From Gaiellasilicea sp963705515 (lineage in GTDB: Bacteria > Actinomycetota > Thermoleophilia > Gaiellales > Gaiellaceae): DNA of 64,000 nt. The notes under the pieces were generated by a model. It saw only the letters and a program-made list of their open reading frames with translations, was not told the origin of the DNA and did not search any database. The position numbers were made by a program, and so were the translations under genes. How positions within the stretch are numbered: the first letter of the stretch is position 1; the number at the start of each line of letters is the position of its first letter. Positions 15,475 through 24,245 of this stretch are shown piece after piece. The stretch lies in the NCBI GenBank assembly GCA_963705515.1, contig CAVPJV010000008.1, positions 992,001-1,056,000 on the forward strand, read 5' to 3'.

Positions 15475-16122
15475 TCAGCCGCGAACGAGCTCGGGCGTCA
15501 GCTCGTCCGGCGATGCGATCACTGCATCCGCGAGCGCCAGCGCGTCCGGCGCGGGCGGGTAGTGCGCGTTCGGGAGCGCGATCACGCGCATCCCGGCCGC
15601 GTGGGCGGCGCGGATCCCGTTCGAGGAGTCCTCGATCGCGGCCGTGCTCGCGGGCTCAGTGCCGAGGCGGCGGATCGCCTCGAGATAGACGTCCGGCGCC
15701 GGCTTGCCGCGCGGGACCTCCTCGGACGAGACGACGGCGTCGAAGAGGTTCGCGATCTCGGCACGTTCGAGCACCGTCTCGATCAGCGGCAGGTTCGAGG
15801 ACGAAGCAATGCCGAGCCGGAACTCCGGCGCCAGGCGGTGTACCGCCTCGACCGCGCCGTCGATCAGCGGCAGCTCCTCGCGGTAGCGCTCGAGCATCCG
15901 CTCGACGACCTCGGCGTTGATCTCCTCAGGCGACTCGGGCAGCCCGATCTCGTCGTGCATGTACGCCGACCACTCGGGCGAGCTCATTCCCATCATCGCC
16001 GCCTGCGCCCCGTCGTGCCAGCGCCCGCCGTGCTCCTCTGCGAGCTGCTCGCGGACGTCGTCCCAGACCTGCTCGGAGTCGACGATGACGCCGTCCATGT
16101 CGAAGACGACGGCGTCGATCAT
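15475..16122 (-). CDS. HAD-superfamily phosphatase (beta-phosphoglucomutase-like)
   Basis: 215 residues. Motif I is VFDMDGVIVDSE (nucleophile and acid/base Asp), motif II is GIASSS, motif III Lys is in EVPRGKPAPDVYL, and motif IV is AIEDSSNGIRAA. A helical cap lies between residues 17 and 85. It is probably a sugar-phosphate or nucleotide phosphatase; the substrate cannot be read. It overlaps the flavin-reductase-like gene upstream by 4 bases, so the two are translationally coupled. It converges on the DUF1801 gene. Confidence 0.9.
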   Translation of the reverse strand: MIDAVVFDMDGVIVDSEQVWDDVREQLAEEHGGRWHDGAQAAMMGMSSPEWSAYMHDEIGLPESPEEINAEVVERMLERYREELPLIDGAVEAVHRLAPEFRLGIASSSNLPLIETVLERAEIANLFDAVVSSEEVPRGKPAPDVYLEAIRRLGTEPASTAAIEDSSNGIRAAHAAGMRVIALPNAHYPPAPDALALADAVIASPDELTPELVRG

Positions 16123-16589
16123 GCGGGCCGGTAGTCGCCGCCGAGCCGCAGCAGCGGCGGCCTGTCGGCGCCGTGCTCTGCCCGCTCGACGCGGCCGACG
16201 AAGAAGGTGTGGTCGCCGGCTTCGAGCTCGCCGCCGAGCTCGCATTCGAGCCAGCCGACAGCGCCCTCGAGCAGCGGGCCGCGGCCGCTCTCGCGGACGT
16301 CGAGCCCGTGCCACATCGCGATCGGCGGGACGCCGCGCGAGAAGTGCTGCGCCAGCTCCAGCTGGTCGCCCGCGAGCAGTGACACGGCGAACCCGCCCGC
16401 CTCGCGCACGAGCTCGTGGAACGCAGCCTGGCGTGAGATCGAAAGCCCGACGAGCGGCGGGTCGAGTGCGAGCGAGACGAGTGACGACACCGTCAGGCCG
16501 AGGCGGTTGCCGTCGACCTCGACGGTTGCGACGGCCACCCCGAAGGGGTAGCGCCGGATCACCGCTCTCACGTGCTCGCCGCTCGCCAC
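16119..16589 (-). CDS. flavin reductase-like domain protein
   Basis: 156 residues, the split-barrel FMN-binding fold of small-component flavin reductases. RRYPFGVAVATVEVDG, then GLTVSSLVSLALDPPLVGLS, GGFAVSLLAGDQLELAQHFS and the C-terminal GDHTFFVGRV are the conserved blocks. It probably reduces FMN or FAD with NAD(P)H for a partner monooxygenase, but none is adjacent. It overlaps the HAD phosphatase by 4 bases. Confidence 0.9.
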   Translation of the reverse strand: MASGEHVRAVIRRYPFGVAVATVEVDGNRLGLTVSSLVSLALDPPLVGLSISRQAAFHELVREAGGFAVSLLAGDQLELAQHFSRGVPPIAMWHGLDVRESGRGPLLEGAVGWLECELGGELEAGDHTFFVGRVERAEHGADRPPLLRLGGDYRPA

Positions 16590-16667
16590 GGCGCGGATGT
16601 TACGGCGGAGACGGAGAGCGTCGGGCCTGGGCCGCTTGCGGCCCCGGCCCCTTTAGGGATTTCGCGC

Positions 16668-16697
16668 GCTGAGCATCCGCTTCTGCGGATGCTCAGC
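16668..16697 (-). terminator. hairpin terminator after the secreted protein gene
   Basis: A perfect 13-bp stem (GCTGAGCATCCGC / GCGGATGCTCAGC) with a 4-base loop, 11 bases past the stop of the gene at 16709-17605. There is no strong T-run, but the stem is the strongest hairpin in the area and could serve both flanking minus-strand units. Confidence 0.6.
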
Positions 16698-16708
16698 CTG
16701 CGCAAAGA

Positions 16709-17605
16709 TCAGACGGCCTTGCAGAGCGGGTCGCCGGCCAGGAACTGCTTCTGCGTCTCGTGCATCTGCAGGTCGAAGGCCTTGTCGTACGCGCCGAGCG
16801 CGTCGGCCTCCCAGTAGATGTCGGGCAGCACGCCGGGGCCGATGATCGTGGCGCGGTACTTGGTGCCGTGCCCTTCGGGCCGGCTGCCGTGGCTGTAGAA
16901 GCCGTAACAGAACTTGCCGGTGCCCTTGTGCATCAGGAAGCTGTTCTCGCGGAGCCAGCCCTTGCCGTAGGCCGAGTCGAAGGTGTCGAGATAGAGGTTG
17001 CGGCCGAACGTGTCCAGCGGGACGCCGGCGGGTGTCGACTTGAAGCCGTGCACGGGGCGGCCGAGGTACGTGAACGAGCCGAAGACGTGGTGGTACTTCT
17101 TGTAGGCCCAGTTCAGGTTCACGGTCAGGACGGGCAGCTCGCCGCGGAAGTGCGACAGCCGCAGCTCCCAGACGGACTGCTTCGGGGTCGCCTTGAGACC
17201 GTAGTTCGGCAGCATCCGCTGCCAGGACTGGAGCGCCCAGTAGGAGCCGTCGGTCGCCTTGCAGCCGGCGATGAACCACTGGAGCTCGGGGCCGTCGTAC
17301 GCGCGGCAGGCGTTCTTGAACGTCTTCCACACGTCCTTCTTGTAGGTGCCGTAGCCGCCCGAGTAGTCGAGCTTGAACTCGACCTGCTTGCCGGCCGGCG
17401 TCGGGTGCACCGCGTTGAGCGCACCCCAGGCGAGCACGTTCCAGCGCTTGCCACGAGCGCTGTAGCTGACAAGCGCCTGGCCATTCTGAGCCACCTTCAG
17501 GGAGACGTCGTTGGCGTTGCGGTCGATGATCTCCGAGGCCGAGGCGGTGGCGGGCACTGCGACGGCGGTGACGACGACGATCAGAATGGCGAGGCGAAGG
17601 CGCAT
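16709..17605 (-). CDS. secreted protein, unrecognised
   Basis: 298 residues with a clear signal peptide (MRLRLAILIVVVTAVAVPAT, cleavage after ASA). The mature part has GQALVSYSARGKRWNVLAWG, four Cys (NACRAYDG, AGCKATDG, FCYGFY, LCKAV) and many aromatic residues. It has no enzyme motif I can name, but it reads as a single well-folded extracellular domain and similar proteins seem frequent in soil actinobacteria (from memory, not searched). Transcription likely ends at the hairpin at 16668-16697. Confidence 0.8.
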   Translation of the reverse strand: MRLRLAILIVVVTAVAVPATASASEIIDRNANDVSLKVAQNGQALVSYSARGKRWNVLAWGALNAVHPTPAGKQVEFKLDYSGGYGTYKKDVWKTFKNACRAYDGPELQWFIAGCKATDGSYWALQSWQRMLPNYGLKATPKQSVWELRLSHFRGELPVLTVNLNWAYKKYHHVFGSFTYLGRPVHGFKSTPAGVPLDTFGRNLYLDTFDSAYGKGWLRENSFLMHKGTGKFCYGFYSHGSRPEGHGTKYRATIIGPGVLPDIYWEADALGAYDKAFDLQMHETQKQFLAGDPLCKAV

Positions 17606-17715
17606 GGAGGTAACTCCCAGGTCGGGGACGTCTGAGACGTACGTCGGCAGTCGGCACCTGGGGGTTCACCACTCGCCTGAGTGATCTAGTAACTCTTGTA
17701 AGTGAGAAAAGTGTG

Positions 17716-17740
17716 AAGGGCGGCTGTGAAAGCCGCCCTT
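17716..17740 (-). terminator. hairpin terminator after the DUF4383 gene
   Basis: A 10-bp stem AAGGGCGGCT / AGCCGCCCTT with a 5-base loop lies 26 bases past the stop at 17766. On the minus strand it is followed by CACACTTTTCTCAC, a T-containing stretch, consistent with intrinsic termination. Confidence 0.65.
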
Positions 17741-17765
17741 CGGCAGAGCCGGATCCGAGCGATGG

Positions 17766-18185
17766 CTAGGCCGTCGACGCGACCCTGCTCTCGCGCGTCG
17801 TCAGGACGCCGAGGCCGATCATGCCGGCGCCGAGCAGCAGGTGGAGCCAGTTGTCGGCGTCGTTGACGGGGATCCAGTCGCCGCCGCCGATGACGCCGAT
17901 CACGAAGAGCACGAGGTAGATCGCCCCGCCGCCGATCAGGTACGTCCGGGCACCGCTCGGCGTCGCCGCCAGGGCGAGACCGGCGAGACCGAACAGGCCG
18001 TGCACGATGTTGTGCAGGACGCTCACCTGGAAGATGCCGAGCAGCTCGGCGGTGCCGTCGTTACCGGCGAACTCGAGCCCGTCGTAGAGATTCGTGGTCA
18101 GACCGGGAATGAAGCCTGCGATGCCGACGAGCAGGAAGACGATTCCCACCAGTCGGGCGACGTTCTGCACGAGTGTGCGTTGCAT
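17766..18185 (-). CDS. DUF4383 membrane protein
   Basis: 139 residues with four membrane segments: LVGIVFLLVGIAGFIPG, a second near VLHNIVHGLFGLAGLALA, a third YLIGGGAIYLVLFVIGVIGG and a fourth LLLGAGMIGLGVL. The conserved NxxHxxxG in HNIVHGLFG and the DNWLHLLLG motif are typical of DUF4383, common in actinobacteria. The function is unknown. The loop DWIPVNDADNWLH faces one side and may carry the conserved polar site. Confidence 0.85.
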   Translation of the reverse strand: MQRTLVQNVARLVGIVFLLVGIAGFIPGLTTNLYDGLEFAGNDGTAELLGIFQVSVLHNIVHGLFGLAGLALAATPSGARTYLIGGGAIYLVLFVIGVIGGGDWIPVNDADNWLHLLLGAGMIGLGVLTTRESRVASTA

Positions 18186-18273
18186 GTCCTACCTCCTCCC
18201 GCGATCAGCTGGGCAGGATTCCGCGCGGCGAGCGCGTGTTCCTGCCGTTATTCGCCCGAAAGGCGCCGGCGGT

Positions 18274-19272
18274 TCACTCGTGCGGGTTGTCGTGCGGGAG
18301 CGTTGCCCGCAGCGTCGTGCCCTGTCCGGGCTCGCTGGCGACGTCGAGCTCGCCCCCTAGCGCTGCGACCCGGTCGGCGAGGCCGCGCAGGCCCGATCCC
18401 GTCGCCGGATCCGCTCCGCCGACACCGTCGTCGACGACCTCGACTGCCGTGCACGCGCCGTCGGTGATCACGCGCACGCGCACCAGGGATGCCTCGCTGT
18501 GCTTGCCCGCGTTGGCGAGTGCCTCGGCGACGAGGTAGTAGGCGGCGGCCTCGACCGCAGGCGGCAGCCGTTCCGACGGCGTCTCGGCGATCTCGACGGG
18601 GAGCACGGCGCGCTCGGCGAGACCGGAGAGGGCCGGCTCGAGCCCGCGGTCGCTGAGCAGGCGCGGATGCAGCCCGCGCACCAGCTCGCGGATCTCCTCG
18701 AGCGCGAGCGCGAGCTCGGTCTGCGCCGCGTCGACCAGCTGCGCCACCTCGGTCGGGTCGGTCTCGAGGCGGCGCTTGACCAGGTGCAGGTGGAGTGCCA
18801 CCGTGACGAGCCGCTGCTGAGCGCCGTCGTGCAGGTTGCGCTCGACCCGGCGCCGCTCGGCGTCGCCGGCGGCGACGATCCGCGCCCGGGAGTCGGTCAG
18901 ATCGCGCATCGCGCGACGCAGGTCGGTGACGTCGCGGACGACCGCCACGACCTCGTCAGGCCCGGACGGAGCCGCTCTCACCTCGAACTCGCGCTCGTCG
19001 CCCAGGTGGGTGCGGAGGGTGTACTCGACGGTGGCGAGCCTGCCCTGCTCGAGCGAGGTTCGGACACACTGCATCAGGCGCTCGGCGACGTCCGCGGGCA
19101 GGAGCTCGTGGGTGGTCGAGCCGACGACCTGGTTGGGTGGGTTCGCGAGCTTCGACGTGTCGCCGCCGATCTCGAGGTAGGTGCCGTCGGCGCGCAGGCG
19201 CAGGAGCAGGTCGGGCAAGGCGTCGAGCAGCGCCTTGTGCCGTGCGTCGACCGATGCGGAAGCCCCCTCCAC
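18274..19272 (-). CDS. PAS-containing sensor histidine kinase
   Basis: 332 residues from the GTG at 19272. A PAS domain (about 10-125; LLDALPDLLLRLRADGTYLE, VVRDVTDL) precedes the HisKA_3 phospho-His helix ERRRVERNLHDGAQQRLVTV, then the HATPase with EALANAGKHSEAS, VVDDGVGGADP and GSGLRGLADRVAALGG. It has no membrane segment, so it senses a cytosolic cue. No response regulator is fused; the lone receiver at 20472-20882 is 1.2 kb away. The frame is open far upstream through the CAP-protein gene, but PAS homology begins here. Confidence 0.85.
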   Translation of the reverse strand: MEGASASVDARHKALLDALPDLLLRLRADGTYLEIGGDTSKLANPPNQVVGSTTHELLPADVAERLMQCVRTSLEQGRLATVEYTLRTHLGDEREFEVRAAPSGPDEVVAVVRDVTDLRRAMRDLTDSRARIVAAGDAERRRVERNLHDGAQQRLVTVALHLHLVKRRLETDPTEVAQLVDAAQTELALALEEIRELVRGLHPRLLSDRGLEPALSGLAERAVLPVEIAETPSERLPPAVEAAAYYLVAEALANAGKHSEASLVRVRVITDGACTAVEVVDDGVGGADPATGSGLRGLADRVAALGGELDVASEPGQGTTLRATLPHDNPHE

Positions 19273-19361
19273 GCAGCCATCGTAGACGGCGTGGTCGCGG
19301 TCGTCAGTCCCGTGGGAAGAGGTGGGGCGCCTCGCAGCGCCCCACCTCTCACTGCGCGCGG

Positions 19362-20359
19362 CTAGCCGAAGATGCCGCTCGTCTCCGTGTTGTCGGTCGG
19401 GCCGGTGCAGCCGGGATCGGCCGGGTAGTCGACCTTGCCGTCGCTGTCGTCGTCGGCGCCGTTCGAGCAGGCGTAGCTCGGGGGCGGCGGCGGCGGCGGG
19501 GCCGGGGCGTTGTACTCGTCGTTGTCGGTGGTGCTGGTGCAGCCGGGATCGGCCGGGTAGTCGACCTTGCCGTCGCTGTCGTCGTCGGCGCCGTTCGAGC
19601 AGGCGTAGCTCGGGGGGGCGGCGGCGGCGGGGCCGGGGCGTTGTACTCGTCGTTGTCGGTGGTGCTGGTGCAGCCGGGATCGGCCGGGTAGTCGACCTTG
19701 CCGTCGCTGTCGTCGTCGGCGCCGTTCGAGCAGGCGTAGCTCGGGGGCGGCGGCGGTGGCGGTGGTGGCGGCGGTGGTGGCGGCGGCGTCCCACCACCGG
19801 TGGTCGACGTGCCGAACTCCTGCGTCCAGTAGAGCGTGCCGCTGCTCGACGCTGCGGCGGCGACGCCGATCGAGCGGTAGCTCGCGTTCTCGATGTTGGC
19901 GCGATGCCCGGCCGAGTTGAGCCAGGCCTGCATGACCGCGTTCGCGGTCGCAAAGCCGTAGGCGATGTTCTCGCCCCAACCTGCCGTGGTCGCCGGGTAA
20001 CCGCAGGCCAGGAGCCGGTCACCGACGCTGCGTGCGACCGGCGGCGCCGGGTCCGCATGCTGCATGTAGCGGTAGTACGCCATGTGACGCGACTTCCAGA
20101 CGGCCGCGTTGGTGAGCGGCGTCGTCACGGTCAGCTGCGGCAACCCGCGCGAGGCGCGGTGCTGATTGACGAGCTGGACGACCTGCGTCGCGAGATCCTG
20201 GCGGAGCGTGCCCCAGTCGGAACCCGGCGTGCAGTCGCCGACGGCGGCGCCGGCGACGGCGGGTGTTCCCGGGACCCTGGCCGGTGCGGCCGCGACAACC
20301 GCAACGACCGTGACGATCACTGCGACGAGCCCGAGCGCCCGCCTGAGAAGAGTCTTCAC
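19362..20359 (-). CDS. secreted CAP-domain protein with acidic repeats, frameshifted
   Basis: GTG start at 20359 after AGGGGGGAC. A signal peptide (LGLVAVIVTVVAVVAAA) precedes a CAP/SCP domain at about residues 50-175: LVNQHRASRGLPQL, KSRHMAYYRYMQHADP, GWGENIAYGF and GHRANIENASYRSIGVA. A poly-Pro linker leads to three copies of a roughly 24-residue acidic unit, SYACSNGADDDSDGKVDYPA followed by DPGC, each with two Cys, like calcium-binding MopE/thrombospondin-3 motifs. The reading frame breaks near 19612 where one Pro linker has seven G in a row instead of five. Either a slippage site or a sequencing error. Confidence 0.8.
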
Positions 20360-20471
20360 GTGGTAGTCCCCCCTGTTGCGTTCCGTCCGGCGGCCGGACG
20401 GGTTCAAGCCCGGCAAGGTAGCCGCGATCGCGCTCAGGCGCAATCGCCGGATCGGGTGGAGCAGCGTCCCC

Positions 20472-20882
20472 TCAGTCGACGTTCGCGGCCTGTGCTGTGC
20501 AGAGCGCGAGCAAAGCGGGCACGAGGTCGCCCGGTGCGTCCAACTTGTTGACGTACCCGATCGCGCCGGCATCCCGTGCCTCCTGGAGCCGCGCCGGGTC
20601 CGCGCCCGAAAGCATCAGCACGCACATCCGCGGTCTCGCTTCGCGCACGAGCCGCGTCGCCACGATCCCGTCGATGCGGGGCATGTCGATGTCCATCAGC
20701 ACGACGTCCGCGTCCTGCCAGCAGGCGAGCTGCACCGCCTCCTCGCCGTCCTTCGCGATCCCGATCACGTCGAGCTCGGGCCGGTCGTGCAGGAGCACGG
20801 CAATCAGTTCGGCATAGCGTTCGTCGTCGTCGGCGATGACGACGCGCAAGGGGGCGGACTCCGGCCACATCGGAGCCTCCAC
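20472..20882 (-). CDS. single-domain response regulator (CheY-like)
   Basis: 136 residues. The receiver covers about 12-128: acidic pocket DDDE at 18-21, phosphoacceptor Asp64 in VVLMDIDMPRIDG, conserved Ser in LMLSGAD and Lys in GYVNKLDAPGDL. No output domain follows. It may take phosphate from the PAS kinase at 18274-19272 or another kinase and act by protein interaction. It is separated from the CAP-protein gene by 112 bases on the same strand. Confidence 0.9.
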   Translation of the reverse strand: MEAPMWPESAPLRVVIADDDERYAELIAVLLHDRPELDVIGIAKDGEEAVQLACWQDADVVLMDIDMPRIDGIVATRLVREARPRMCVLMLSGADPARLQEARDAGAIGYVNKLDAPGDLVPALLALCTAQAANVD

Positions 20883-20976
20883 CGTATACCAGAGTCAGCA
20901 CAGCGAACAGTGGCCAAAAGACCAGGCTTTGCAGCAGCTTTGGCTTTCGACGACGTGGGCGTGCGGACGCCGTAGC

Positions 20977-22675
20977 TCAGCGCGCTGTCGCCGGCCCCGT
21001 CCCGTTGCGCAGGAGGCTGCCGCGTCCCGTCGGCCACGGCAGGAGGTTCGTGCCCGAGCCCGGGACACGGAAGACGTCGATGCCGTGGTCGAACGTCGAG
21101 AGCACGATCTCGAGCGTGCCGTCGCCGTCGAGGTCGCCGATCGAGGGCGCCGCGGGGACGCCGATCCCGTTCCCGTTTTGCCCCTGGCGCGGGAGTCGGA
21201 TGTCGTGCAGCCGCTTGCCCGCCGCCGAGAGCACGACCAGTCGGCCGGACCCAGGGGCGAGCGCGTACGTGCCGAAGACGAGCTCGGGCTTGCCGTCCCG
21301 GTTCAAGTCGGCGGCCACGACCTCGGAGGCGAACGTCTTCGGGGCGCCCTTGGCGTAGTCGAAGCGCCAGAGCCGCTTGGCCGTCGGGCCGACGGCGTAC
21401 ACGAAGCCGTCGGGCACCGAGGCCACGATCTCCGGCCGCCGATCGCCGGCGATGTCGACGACCGTGGGCGCCGGGATCCCCGACGGCGGATACCAGTCCC
21501 CCGGAGGCCGTACGGCCGGTTTGCCTGACCGCGGCGGGTTCGCGAAGCCTGCATGCCGGCGCGCCGACCGAGAGCCGTCGCCGTACGCGCCGTCGAGCAC
21601 CATGAACGCGTACGCCTGGGTTTCGTAGGGCTCCTTCTGCTCCGCGTTCGGCAGGCCGATCACCTCGTTCCGGCCGTCGCCGTTGAGGTCGGCGACCGAC
21701 GGAGGCGAGTCCGTCCACTGCAGCCACATCGTCTTCTGGACGTCGGGCCACGGGCCTGCATGCTCGTGGTAGTGGCGCGCCTCCACGGCCGGGTCGAGCC
21801 AGCGGATGAACTGGCCCCAGCCGAGCCGCCGCCCCGCGTGTTGGCTTTCGCGGTTGCGGAACCACGGCGAGGCGAGCACGGACGTGCCGTCGTGGTTGAA
21901 GACGTTGATCTGGTGGTTGTCGAACGTGACCACGATCTCGAGCTGCGCGTCGTCGTCGAGGTTGCCGATGCCGACGTTCTCGCCGTAGGCGCCGTAGCCA
22001 CGGTTGCCGGCACCGTTGAAGTCGGCGTCGTTGCCCTTGCCGCGCAGCCGGTTGTATCGCGGCCACGCCGTCGCCGGCGCGCCCTTCGGCCGGTAGAGCG
22101 AGCCCCGTGCGTCGAAGACGAACACCTGCGCGCCGGTCGGCGAGGTGTTCGTCGTCGTCACGACGACCTCGATCCGGCCGTCTCCGTCGAGATCGGCCGC
22201 CGCGAGCCCCCGTGCCTCGGGGCACTGGCCCCCGCTGCACGTCGAGGCGGGCCAGCCCGGTTCGAGCTGGAGGCGACCGCCGCGGAGCTCGTACGCAGCC
22301 ACCGTGCCCTCGTTGCCGCCGACGACGATCTCCATCCGCCCGTCGCCGTCGAGGTCAGCGACTGCGCCGGGGGCGTAGACCCGCCCTTTCGTTGCGCCAG
22401 CCTTTGCCGAGCTGGCGTCCCTTCGAGTCGAAGACGAACGTCGAGTAGAAGGGCGCGACGATCTCGAGCCGGCGGTCGCCGTTCAGGTCGACGAGTCCCG
22501 ACGAGGAGAACCAGCCGGTCTCCCCGGTGCTGATGTTGCGCACGAAGCGCGGGGCGGCGACGGGTGCCGGCGCTGCTGCCGAGCGGACGCCGGTGCTGCC
22601 CGCCGTAGCTGCGCCGCCGCTCAAGGGCACGACGGCCAAGACCAGGAACGCGACGACGGCCGCCACGCGAAGCAT
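20977..22675 (-). CDS. secreted FG-GAP/VCBS repeat protein, frameshifted
   Basis: A signal peptide at 22675 (MLRVAAVVAFLVLAVVPLSG) and a first repeat (LVDLNGDRRLEIVAPFY) are in one frame; after a one-base slip near 22397 the other frame continues to 20977 for about 460 residues. The body is a beta-propeller of FG-GAP type with calcium-binding loops: ADLDGDGRIEVVV, GNLDDDAQLEIVV, ADLNGDGRNEVIG, ADLNRDGKPELVF and GDLDGDGTLEIVL. Such proteins are extracellular and often adhesive. Product about 565 residues when the frame is restored. Confidence 0.85.
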
Positions 22676-22733
22676 CGCCCCAGCCTAACGACCCAACCGG
22701 TCGCTGCCAGGTGCCTCGCTCAGCCCTCTCGAC

Positions 22734-23093
22734 CTAGGTGATGCACGCTTCGACCGCACCCTGGTCGTGGGCGTCCGGTACGGCCTCCCACGCCAGCACG
22801 ACGTTCCCGAGCTGTGTCCGGTCGCCGCGGACGATGCCATAGTCGGTGGCGAGAGCGCTCGCCGCGTCCGCATCCGCCGCGAAGAGGACGGTCACGGTGC
22901 TGCTCGGCAGGCGCAGCCGCACCGCCTCCGACGCGCCCTTGGCGACGCCGCCGCGCACCGGGCTCGTCTCGGCGAGCCGCGCGAGGCAGGGCTGGACGGC
23001 GGCAAGCGTTGAGCGCTCCGCGTCGTCTCCGCCGCCGCAGCCGCCTGCGATCAAGAGGATCAGGGCAGCGGCAGTCTCCCGTTTCACGCGCAT
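22734..23093 (-). CDS. small lipoprotein, unrecognised
   Basis: 119 residues. MRVKRETAAALILLIAGGCG is a lipoprotein signal with lipobox IAGGC, followed by a Gly/Asp linker. The mature domain has two further Cys (VQPCLARL and the penultimate-region EACIT), probably a disulphide closing the domain, and VTVLFAADADAASALATDYG. No family is recognised. It stands alone between the FG-GAP protein and the divergent DUF899 gene. Confidence 0.7.
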   Translation of the reverse strand: MRVKRETAAALILLIAGGCGGGDDAERSTLAAVQPCLARLAETSPVRGGVAKGASEAVRLRLPSSTVTVLFAADADAASALATDYGIVRGDRTQLGNVVLAWEAVPDAHDQGAVEACIT

Positions 23094-23257
23094 CGGTCCT
23101 CCGAGCCCGGGGCCTGGTCGTCACCCATCGTGTACCCGACGGGCGCCCGCCGAAATCCCGCGCGACGGCTTGGTACCGGGCTGGCCTCCGATGAGTTTCC
23201 GGTGGGCCGACGGTCCACATCCGAGATCACCCGACACACGCAACGAAGGAGACCAGC

Positions 23258-24040
23258 ATGACCGCAACGCCGCCGATCGTCGACCGTGAGACCTGGCAGG
23301 AGCAGATCGATGCGCTCCGGGTCCGGGAAAAGGCGCACACCCGCGAGGGGGACGCGATCGCCGCGGCCCGCCGGCGGTTGCCGATGGTCGAGGTCGACCC
23401 GGCGACGCCGCTGGTCGGACCGGCCGGCGAGGTCCGCCTGATCGACACCTTCGAGGGACGTACGCAGCTCTTCGCGTCGTACATGATGTGGTACGACGGT
23501 GCCCCGGCCGCCGGTCAGTGCGAAGGCTGCACGAAGGACAACGCGCAGGTGCGCGAGCTGTCCTACCTGCACTCGCGCAACGTGACGTTCGCAGTCTTCT
23601 GCCAGGGACCGTTCCCGGAGAGCGACCGCTACCGGGAGTTCCTGGGCTGGGAGATGCCGTTCTACTCGGTGCCCGACACCTCGCGCGACGCGCTCATCTC
23701 TGGGCGGCACTTCGGGATGAACGTGTGCTACCTGCGCGACGGCGACCAGGTCTTCGAGACCTACTGGACCACCGGCCGGGGCAACGAGACGATGGGTAGC
23801 TCGTACGCGATGCTCGACCAGACCGTCTACGGGCGCCAGGAGTCCTGGGAGGACTCCCCGGAGGGCTGGCCGCGGCTGTACCTCGGCACGCGCAGCGAGC
23901 AGATGCGCACCGATGAGCACGGCCGCTCCGTCGGTCGACCAGGCGGCCGGCCGATCTCGCAGTGGCCGCGCCTGGCCGCTGGGCACTCCGACGACCTCGG
24001 CTCCACCGCCGTCGCCACCGACGCCCATCACAGCCACTGA
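23258..24040 (+). CDS. DUF899 family thioredoxin-like protein
   Basis: 260 residues from an ATG preceded by GAAGGAGACC. DUF899 blocks are visible: LPMVEVD, FEGRTQLFASYMMWYDGAP, GCTKDNAQVRELSYLHSRNV and FLGWEMPFYSVPD, with FGMNVCYLRDGDQVFETYWT and the C-terminal GWPRLYLGTRS. The fold is thioredoxin-like and members are often linked to redox or unknown aromatic chemistry. Cys pairs lie in QCEGC and in FCQG/NVCY. It is a single gene with its own good ribosome site. The last 30 residues are His/Ser-rich and less conserved. Confidence 0.85.
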   Translation: MTATPPIVDRETWQEQIDALRVREKAHTREGDAIAAARRRLPMVEVDPATPLVGPAGEVRLIDTFEGRTQLFASYMMWYDGAPAAGQCEGCTKDNAQVRELSYLHSRNVTFAVFCQGPFPESDRYREFLGWEMPFYSVPDTSRDALISGRHFGMNVCYLRDGDQVFETYWTTGRGNETMGSSYAMLDQTVYGRQESWEDSPEGWPRLYLGTRSEQMRTDEHGRSVGRPGGRPISQWPRLAAGHSDDLGSTAVATDAHHSH

Positions 24041-24122
24041 CAAGCGGTCTGGAGCGGTTTCCAGCCGCGACCGAGCATGGCCCCGCAACGAGGAGCAGTC
24101 GTTGCAGTCATGCGGAAAATGG

Positions 24123-24209
24123 CGGCGGGGGTGGGATTTGAACCCACGGGACGCTTGCACGCCCAACGGTTTTCAAGACCGCCCCGTTCGACCGCTCCGG
24201 CACCCCGCC
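24123..24209 (-). tRNA. tRNA-Ser: tRNA-Ser (anticodon TGA)
   Basis: On the minus strand the acceptor GGCGGGG pairs with CCCCGCC, the anticodon loop CTTGAAA gives TGA, a long variable arm is present, and the T arm is GTGGG-TTCAAAT-CCCAC. Discriminator G. No CCA encoded. This is the fourth tRNA-Ser of the window. Confidence 0.93.
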
Positions 24210-24245
24210 GAGGGACGAGTGTAGAGGCGTGTAGCTTCCGTCCCC

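Noticed and set aside
20883..20976. A start further upstream joining the receiver gene to the FG-GAP gene
   Set aside because: Both genes have their own clear ends and no shared frame.
24210..24245. A lysine riboswitch or leader before lysC
   Set aside because: Only about 36 bases separate lysC from the tRNA-Ser gene, too few for a lysine riboswitch.
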